From NCBI GenBank assembly GCA_023212695.1, contig JALCCG010000318.1, positions 1 through 23,450 on the forward strand: a stretch of DNA of 23,450 nt. Direction: 5' to 3'. The stretch is from Sporisorium sorghi. Its lineage: Eukaryota; Basidiomycota; Ustilaginomycetes; Ustilaginales; Ustilaginaceae. Both the position numbers and the translations under genes were made by a program. The notes under the pieces were generated by a model. The model ran no database searches, had not been told where the DNA came from, and saw only the letters and a list, made by a program, of their open reading frames with translations. This document shows positions 17,654-23,450 of the stretch, piece after piece; position 1 is the stretch's first letter; the number at the start of each line of letters is the position of its first letter.

Positions 17654-19942
17654 CTACACATCGCTCCCCGCGCTCGTCGCAGCAAAAGGCAGCGACATCT
17701 TGGTCGGGGACAGCGACCGCGCTCTCGCCGCCTGCGCTCTCCTCACCGCCGGGCTCGGCGGGATCCTTGCCAGGCTCGTCCTCTCTACACTACCGCCAAA
17801 CGACGCTGCGCTGGCCATCGCCCCTGCGCGCAGCTCTCCCGAGATCCTCGCCTTGACCGCCCCGTGCTCCCCTGCTGCAGCGGGAGCGAACGGGTTGCGG
17901 TTCTCGTCCACATCCGCCGTGTCCCCCAGCACTGGGGCTGCATCGCGTCCCCTGCCGAGTCGAGTAGCGCCAGCGTCGAACGGCGTGCTGGTGGTGGACG
18001 ACCGCAGCCGGCGGTACGGAATCGCCTGCTGGCTTGCCAGCGCCTGCTTGCGTCGGATTCTGTCTTCGAGCTCAGCGACCTCCTGTGCAGGGGTGCGCGC
18101 TTTGAGAGGTGAGGGGATGCGCGGGCGATCGCGCGACGACATGCCCGGTCGAGAGGCTTGGAATCTGCTCAGCTGCTGCTGCTCCTCCTTATTCCCGTTC
18201 TCGTCGAACGACGCGGCTGGTGCGGGAGTGGCCTCGGGCACGGTTGAGCGTCGGACGCGTTCTTGTGTGCGGTCGAGGCGCGAGTGCGGTCGCGAGTCGG
18301 ACGTCGACGGTCGCGCTGTCGTCGGCTGCCGCTGTCGACGCGATGATGAAGAGAAAGCCTCGGATGTGTAGGACTGCGGCGAGTCTGTGGACGTCATGCC
18401 AGCGGGCAGCGGTGGCACAGGAGGTGGAGAGACGCTTTTGGACAGGCTGACGGGCTTCTGGCGCAGTTCGGCCACCGATGCACTGTGGCGCAGCTTCCGG
18501 GGCGAGCCGCATCGTGCTCCCGTCTCTGGGTCGTCCCCGCGCGAAGAGCGTGGCCGGGAAGGTGCCTCCTCGCTCGTCGCTCTCACCGTCGTCGGCGCAG
18601 CGACTCTTCGGCGAGTAGTAGCTTTGGGTGTCTCCCCCGCTGCCTCCTTCTCCTGCTCCTTGCGCTGCGCTCTCAAACCCACCCGCGACGCGCGCTTCCT
18701 CGGGCTCGCTTTCGGCGTCGTCGACCCTCCCTCGCCATCCACGGCACTGTAAAAGCTCGTCGCCGCCGATGCTCCTCCCTCCTCACTCGACGCGCGCTCA
18801 CCCTGCTGCAGCAGCAGCTGCGACCAGAAGTAGCGGAACTCCAAACACAGCAGATCCGTCTGCTTCAACGCCGTCACGTGAGCAGACCTCGCCACGGCCT
18901 GCGCGAACCCGGGGCTCGTCGCCGCCGTCGGCGTGCTCGCGGGCGTCGTCACTGTATCCGCGCACTTGTGGCTGAGCTGCACGATCTGGTGAATCCCACC
19001 CATATCGCTGAAGCGTTCCTGGGCGACGTCGCTGTCGACGAGGATGCACATGAGCAGGTCGAGCGCGAAGCCAGAGGGCAGCGAGAGCGGCGCATCGTTC
19101 GTCGCTGCCGCCGCTGGCTTTTTAGGGGAAGAGGTGGTGGGTGTGGAGGGCGAGTGCGGGAGCACGTGCGACGGCGTAGTGGGTGTTAAGGCAGACGATG
19201 CGGTCGTGGGGCAGAGGATGGGCGGGAGGAGAGAAGTGCAGTACTCGGCGAGCACGATGTGCAGCAGGAGCTCGAGTGATGATTTACGCTGTGTGATTCG
19301 TTTGCTCGCCTTGCTGCAGAGTGTGAGGCCTTGGAGGATGGTGATGGCGATGCAGATCTCCAAGACGGTCGAGAGGACGCGCTGGCGTTGCACGTCTGTT
19401 GCGCCGTGAGACGCACTGGTACGCACACGCGGCGATGGTATCGCTGGCTCGAGCCCCAATCCGTGTACCTTTGCGCCGAACGAGTCGAGCGAATACGAGC
19501 TCCCCGAAGGCACCATCGACACCTCTGACGCCTTGCACAGCTCGTTCTCGCGTTCGAGCTCCAGATGCAACCGGTAGACATGCGCGAGTAGCACCTCGGC
19601 AAGGCTGTACCCCGCCGTGGCCTGCAACGCCCAAAACACAGCTGCGGTCTGATTGATCGACGGCAAGAAGTTCGCCGTCGATCTCCTCGCGGGATCTGTG
19701 ACGGTGACGAGCGTCTTTTCGATGTCATTGAGGATACTGATGCGTTCAGATGGAGTGGACAGCGGTGAGGTGAGCACATTGACCCACTCCTCGATGGTGG
19801 CCTCGAGATCGATGGTGCGCGACATGGTGTTTGGGCGCGAGGCACCGGGGCTGAAGTGGTCCTTTGCTGTGCTGAATGGTTGTGATGATGGATGCGGCTG
19901 ATACTTGGTAGGCGTGTTGGAGAGGGATAAGGATGAAGACAT
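17654..19942 (-). CDS. cdc14: SIN component Cdc14-domain protein with long disordered tail
   Basis: This frame of 762 residues carries a domain that I match to the Cdc14 SIN-component family of fission yeast (not the Cdc14 phosphatase). That protein partners the Sid1 kinase at the spindle pole body in the septation initiation network. Supporting stretches are ERISILNDIEKTLVTVTDP (near 63-81), AAVFWALQATAGYSLAEVLL (near 95-115), VLEICIAITILQGLTLCSKASKR (near 190-212), then SLELLLHIVLAEY, LLMCILVDSDVAQERFSDMGGIHQIV and TDLLCLEFRYFWSQLLLQQ (near 360). The domain is interrupted by Ser/Thr/Pro/Ala loops. Residues from about 380 on are disordered, basic and rich in SP/TP sites such as SPRKR, SPRKL and SPTKM, possible CDK targets. 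Fission yeast Cdc14 is only about 240 residues. The ATG at 19942 (CCACCATGTC) is strong; ATG 19825 (CACCATGTC) also precedes the domain. An 87-nt in-frame segment between GTACAC (near 19468) and CGCCAG could be an intron. Confidence 0.72.
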   Translation of the reverse strand: MSSSLSLSNTPTKYQPHPSSQPFSTAKDHFSPGASRPNTMSRTIDLEATIEEWVNVLTSPLSTPSERISILNDIEKTLVTVTDPARRSTANFLPSINQTAAVFWALQATAGYSLAEVLLAHVYRLHLELERENELCKASEVSMVPSGSSYSLDSFGAKVHGLGLEPAIPSPRVRTSASHGATDVQRQRVLSTVLEICIAITILQGLTLCSKASKRITQRKSSLELLLHIVLAEYCTSLLPPILCPTTASSALTPTTPSHVLPHSPSTPTTSSPKKPAAAATNDAPLSLPSGFALDLLMCILVDSDVAQERFSDMGGIHQIVQLSHKCADTVTTPASTPTAATSPGFAQAVARSAHVTALKQTDLLCLEFRYFWSQLLLQQGERASSEEGGASAATSFYSAVDGEGGSTTPKASPRKRASRVGLRAQRKEQEKEAAGETPKATTRRRVAAPTTVRATSEEAPSRPRSSRGDDPETGARCGSPRKLRHSASVAELRQKPVSLSKSVSPPPVPPLPAGMTSTDSPQSYTSEAFSSSSRRQRQPTTARPSTSDSRPHSRLDRTQERVRRSTVPEATPAPAASFDENGNKEEQQQLSRFQASRPGMSSRDRPRIPSPLKARTPAQEVAELEDRIRRKQALASQQAIPYRRLRSSTTSTPFDAGATRLGRGRDAAPVLGDTADVDENRNPFAPAAAGEHGAVKARISGELRAGAMASAASFGGSVERTSLARIPPSPAVRRAQAARARSLSPTKMSLPFAATSAGSDV

Positions 19943-20933
19943 GGTGGCTAGTTGTCCCTAACGGAGGAGGAGGAAAGAAGGAAGCAGTGACATGGGCGAG
20001 TAGCAAAGACAATGGCCGGGGTCAAGTGACAATAAGCGTCCCCACCGGAGCGTAGACAGAGAGAGGTACAAGCGCACACGATTCCAGCGGCAGAGCGCCT
20101 AAAGCTTCAGACGAGCTTGACCACCCATCCAACGCCAGAAATGCGAGCCGCTGCCAAGTTGGTTCCTAGAGCACGAAAGCTGAGACAGAGACGATCGAGG
20201 TCTCGGCTTACCGCGGCGGTTCGAGAGGGGAATGGCAAGGTTCAAGTAAGATGCATGTGGATGTCGTTGGTTGGATGCAGAAGCGACTCTTGAAACGGGT
20301 TCAGTTGGATCTACGTTGCATGAAACTTGCCGAGAGCCATGAAAGTTTTCAAGGCTCAGAGAGACACAAGCTCGGCCTTTGTCCCTTGTCCCGCTTCCGC
20401 TCAACCTAGACAGACCGGCTCGCCTACCGGTCAACAGAGTCGACTGAATGTCCGGTCGCTTATGTCTCGGATCGGACTGGCTTTGCGTGTGCAGTTAATG
20501 GCTACTGTAAACTAAGAACGTCGCTTCTCCAGGTCGAAGCATACGGCGACGTGTCGACATTCGATCCGCTGATGTGCTTCCTCTCTTCTCTCTGTGCCAT
20601 TCAGTCCTCCCCTGCTCTGCTCGACAATGAGACGGTGCTTGCAAGAAGGAGTCTGTATCGAGTGGGTCGAAGATTGCAAGGGCAACAACAACAACAACAA
20701 CATCACGCTCTTGAGCGCCACGAGAAGCGCGTTCTGGAAATGGAGCGTCACGTGATACGAGCAATTCAGGGTCCAATTTGGCAATTTTGGTGGCGCAGCA
20801 GCTGTGCATTCCATCTTGCTCTTGCTCACCATCATCACCTCACTCACGGCATCGACACCCTCTCGGCAGCTGTAGCTGATCCTTGCTACGGTTTTCCCTA
20901 AAAAAAAACAGCGGGCTGCGGCCTTGGCCCAGA
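19943..20933. promoter_or_regulatory. Shared divergent upstream region of the cdc14-like and ETP1-like genes
   Basis: This 991 bp region separates divergent start codons. It contains the TCACGTGA palindrome at 20748-20755 and a (CAA)6 at 20683-20700. A GTAAGA near 20246 and a run of nine A followed by CAG (20900-20911) just before the ETP1-like ATG could be splice sites of a 5' leader intron or of an extra first exon. I found no RNA gene and no ATG-initiated frame of note. Confidence 0.5.
20748..20755. promoter_or_regulatory. TCACGTGA palindromic E-box
   Basis: A perfect 8 bp palindrome with a CACGTG core about 180 bp upstream of the ETP1-like start codon and about 805 bp upstream of the divergent cdc14-like start. 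It is identical to the core of the palindrome upstream of the condensin gene. Binding by a bHLH factor is inference. Confidence 0.45.
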
Positions 20934-23255
20934 ATGCCAAGCAAGCCTCGCAAGTCGGCTCCACACTCCGCTACCTTCTTCCTCGGGCAACAAGAGACCT
21001 ACTCGATTCATCTCTCCCTCTTCCAACCACATCCTTCTCTAGGCCCGGCGCCTTTCCAGAGCGACAATCGATTCGTGCTCGACCACGTCTTTGATCGCCT
21101 GCCGGACACAGCGTTGCAAGGTCAACACGGCCTTGCAAGTCGTTTACATCGCAGCTTTCTGCACAAGGACAGATCGACCAAATCATTCGGTTCGCCCATC
21201 GATATCCGTTTTGGACCCATCCGCATCGACTGGGCTGAACGGGCTCAAGGCGAAGAAATGTCGCAAGGGTCGCCGTCTCAGCATGCTGGTTCAAGCACTG
21301 CCGCTGCCTCGGCTTCGGGCTCGACCAAGCCGCAAAGGAGGAAACACGTCTTTCACGCCAAGCAGCCACAGGTAGCCTTGCCCGTGGCGAGTTTCGAAAA
21401 GACCGACTCTTTCGAGGGCGATGCTTCAAGCTCCAAAGATACTGAACAGCAGCGTCTGGCATCGTGCACCGAAACGTTTCAAGGCATGACCATCGGCGCT
21501 ACCGAGGTCGCTTTCGGGATCGTTCATCTCTTTCGAGACAAGCAGGATGCAGCTTCCGCAGCGAGACCCACTGCTCGCGCTAGTGCAGCTTCCAGCAGCC
21601 ATTCCGAGCTCGAAAACCAGATCCCAGAACAAGATCTCGGTGCTGTGGTGGCTGTCCTTGCCGTACCTTCCCACCTCACTGCCTCGCATTTCCTCTCGTA
21701 CATCGAACCAGCTGTCGAGGCAATCACCCACCTTCGAATGGTTCGAGACATGCATCCCAATCGATGCATGGTCTTGATCCGCTTCCGCGACGCAAAGGAC
21801 GCCGAAGACTTTCACAAGATGTACAACGGCCAGCCTTTCAACGCCATGGATCCGCAAGAGATCTGTCAGGTCGTCTACATCACATCGCTCACCGTGTCCA
21901 AGCACACCTCTTTGCCCTTTAGCTATCCCACCTTGACCAATTCGGATCCATGGCCACTGCGGCCTCCCACCAACACCGCCAACCAGTCTGCACACGAGCT
22001 GCCCACTTGCCCCGTCTGCCTCGAGCGCATGGACAGCTCCGTGACAGGTCTCATGACCATCTCGTGCCAGCACACGTTCCACTGCTCGTGTCTCTCCAAA
22101 TGGGGCGAGTCGCGCTGTCCCGTGTGTCGATATTCTCAGACTGGACAGCCATCGGCGCATCATCGACGCAGAACACCGCGCTCGTCTATGGATCCATCGA
22201 CCCCTTCGCGCAATGGCAACGTTGGCGCTGCCGAAGCGGAGGCAGACTCGGATGCGGAGAGCGACGCCGACGAGCCCAGCTGCTGTGCAGTGTGCCAGAC
22301 GCAGCAGGATCTGTGGGTCTGTCTCGTGTGCGCTTCCGTCGGCTGTGGGAGGTACAAGCAGGGTCATGCGCATCGACATTTTTCCGAGACAGGCCACCTG
22401 TACAGTCTCGAGCTCGAGACGCAGCGGGTTTGGGACTATGCCGGCGACGGATACGTGCATCGACTCATCCAAAACAAGGCGGATGGCAAGCTGGTCGAGC
22501 TGCCCTCTGCATCGTCAGCGACAGCAACGCCCGAGCGCACGAGGACTTTGCCGGCCTCAGCGAGCTATGCCTCTGCCATGTCGACGAGCGGCACCAAGCA
22601 TTCGGGCCCGCCAGCGATTTCCAGCAGAGATGACGGGGCGAGGCGGCAGCAGTATGCGCACGAGCAGCAGCCGCCGCACTCCGAAGCACAGGAAGGCTCC
22701 GCGACGCAAAGTGCAGGATCTTGCCGATCCGCCGACGAAAAGCTCGAAGCCATCGGGATGGAGTACTCGTACCTGCTCACGTCGCAGCTCGAATCGCAAC
22801 GCCACTTCTACGAAGACAAGCTGGACCAGTTCCAAGCGCAACTCACCACGCTCACGGGCGAGCTGTCGACGCTCACGCACAAGGCTAAGCAGATCGACGA
22901 GCTGTCTGCACGCACCGCCGAGCTGGAACGCAGCAACGAGCAGCTGAAACGGGATAAGGAGAAGAGCGACAAGAAGGCCGAGCGGGCCGTCGAGCTGGCA
23001 CGCACGCTGGAGCGCGATCTGCACTCGGAGCGGTCGATGAACAAGGGCTTGATGGAGCGGCTCGAGCGGACCAAGGAGAGCGAGGAGGGGCTGAAGGCGC
23101 AGGTGACGGATCTGCAGGAGCAGGTGGGCGACCTGATGTTTTTCGTGCAGGCGCGGGACAAGTTGGACCAGGAGGGCGGGGAGGCGCAGGGTGGCGATGT
23201 TGAGTTGAGAGCAAAGCCTAGTGCAGCGAGGAAGGGCAAGGCTAGGAAGAAGTGA
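20934..23255 (+). CDS. ETP1: Etp1/BRAP2-type RING ubiquitin ligase
   Basis: This gene encodes 773 residues in one frame. The domain order is that of BRAP2/IMP in animals and Etp1 in yeast: a BRAP2 RRM-like domain (about 235-325; AVVAVLAVPSHLTASHFLSY, then CMVLIRFRDAKDAEDFHKMY), a RING-H2 finger (about 359-399; CPVCLERM, CQHTFHCSCLSKW, CPVCR), a UBP-type zinc finger (about 450-515; CCAVCQTQQDLWVCLVC, GCGRYKQGHAHRHFSETGH, VWDYAGDGYVHRL), a coiled coil (about 615-755) and a Lys-rich tail. RING and ZnF-UBP ligands are all present, so it is probably an active E3 that also binds ubiquitin C-termini. Yeast Etp1 is linked to ethanol tolerance and transporter turnover; human BRAP2 restrains Ras-MAPK scaffolding. 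The frame is open for 17 codons upstream but has no ATG there, so I take ATG 20934; YSIHLSLFQPHP near residue 21 resembles family N-termini. Confidence 0.95.
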   Translation: MPSKPRKSAPHSATFFLGQQETYSIHLSLFQPHPSLGPAPFQSDNRFVLDHVFDRLPDTALQGQHGLASRLHRSFLHKDRSTKSFGSPIDIRFGPIRIDWAERAQGEEMSQGSPSQHAGSSTAAASASGSTKPQRRKHVFHAKQPQVALPVASFEKTDSFEGDASSSKDTEQQRLASCTETFQGMTIGATEVAFGIVHLFRDKQDAASAARPTARASAASSSHSELENQIPEQDLGAVVAVLAVPSHLTASHFLSYIEPAVEAITHLRMVRDMHPNRCMVLIRFRDAKDAEDFHKMYNGQPFNAMDPQEICQVVYITSLTVSKHTSLPFSYPTLTNSDPWPLRPPTNTANQSAHELPTCPVCLERMDSSVTGLMTISCQHTFHCSCLSKWGESRCPVCRYSQTGQPSAHHRRRTPRSSMDPSTPSRNGNVGAAEAEADSDAESDADEPSCCAVCQTQQDLWVCLVCASVGCGRYKQGHAHRHFSETGHLYSLELETQRVWDYAGDGYVHRLIQNKADGKLVELPSASSATATPERTRTLPASASYASAMSTSGTKHSGPPAISSRDDGARRQQYAHEQQPPHSEAQEGSATQSAGSCRSADEKLEAIGMEYSYLLTSQLESQRHFYEDKLDQFQAQLTTLTGELSTLTHKAKQIDELSARTAELERSNEQLKRDKEKSDKKAERAVELARTLERDLHSERSMNKGLMERLERTKESEEGLKAQVTDLQEQVGDLMFFVQARDKLDQEGGEAQGGDVELRAKPSAARKGKARKK

Positions 23256-23334
23256 TGCTGCCGTTGGCAATGCTATCCAGGTCAAAAGTGTTGACCAGTT
23301 CGAAGTGTGTGTTGTCGTCGACGTCGAGTAGAAG

Positions 23335-23388
<54 letters not shown>
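23335..23388. repeat. A54 homopolymer near the right edge
   Basis: Fifty-four consecutive A, 80 bp after the ETP1-like stop. It mirrors the T76 at the left edge and probably marks where the assembly became unreliable. Confidence 0.95.
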
Positions 23389-23389
<1 letters not shown>

Positions 23390-23450
23390 CACCACCTAGG
23401 ATTCCCCCGTGGGCCCCCCCCCCAGAACTGACTAGGCGATACCCCGCTTA
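23389..23450. other. 62 bp GC-rich tail after the A54 run
   Basis: The last 62 bases carry a C10 run (23414-23423) and other C and G runs unlike the rest of the window. I see no gene or motif. It may be genuine flanking sequence or low-quality sequence read past a homopolymer. Confidence 0.5.

Noticed and set aside
17610..18371. 253-codon ATG-initiated plus-strand frame opposite the cdc14-like tail
   Set aside because: It overlaps the coding strand of the cdc14-like gene almost entirely and has the Ala/Ser/Arg composition of an antisense shadow; no domain seen. A real antisense transcript is not excluded.
1..23388. A retroelement or poly(A)-tailed insertion bounded by T76 and A54
   Set aside because: The interior is a run of ordinary host genes with introns, with no reverse transcriptase, integrase or target-site duplication visible.

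Overview
The window reads as nuclear DNA of a basidiomycete, most likely a smut fungus (Ustilaginomycotina). The evidence is the gene set (fungal SAGA subunit Spt20, a SIN-type Cdc14, Etp1/BRAP2, kleisin-gamma of condensin), GC-rich codons, mostly intronless long genes rich in Ala, Ser and Gln runs, and short introns (about 70-105 nt) with GTRNGY donors. The lineage call is inference. The window looks like a whole contig: it starts in 76 T and nearly ends in 54 A.

Layout, left to right: a two-exon DUF2462/UPF0390 small basic protein (167-545, +); condensin subunit Brn1/Cnd2/CAP-H (1571-4756, +); an NME6-type, probably mitochondrial nucleoside diphosphate kinase (4928-5581, -); SAGA subunit Spt20 (6053-8437, +); a nine-exon classical short-chain dehydrogenase/reductase (8519-10164, -); a long low-complexity spacer with a probable AUG-free leader; a large unrecognised, probably nuclear protein (12530-16528, +); a sparse 1.1 kb gap with one doubtful 48-residue ORF; a protein with a SIN Cdc14 domain and a long disordered tail (17654-19942, -); and the RING/ZnF-UBP ubiquitin ligase Etp1/BRAP2 (20934-23255, +).

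After the first two tandem genes, strands alternate strictly, giving convergent pairs with short gaps (171 and 81 bp, and one odd 1125 bp gap) and divergent pairs sharing 471, 2365 and 991 bp. The genes are mostly housekeeping: chromosome condensation, septation signalling, transcription co-activation, nucleotide metabolism and ubiquitin signalling. I see no biosynthetic cluster, transposon or defence-like system, and nothing that ties these genes into one pathway beyond two of them (condensin and SIN Cdc14) acting in mitosis and cytokinesis.

The most interesting points are two consecutive microexons (18 and 15 nt) in the dehydrogenase gene, a roughly 50-residue insert in that enzyme, the NME6-type kinase, the AUG-free leader of the unrecognised gene, and the consistent sense-strand orientation of long T tracts upstream of start codons.
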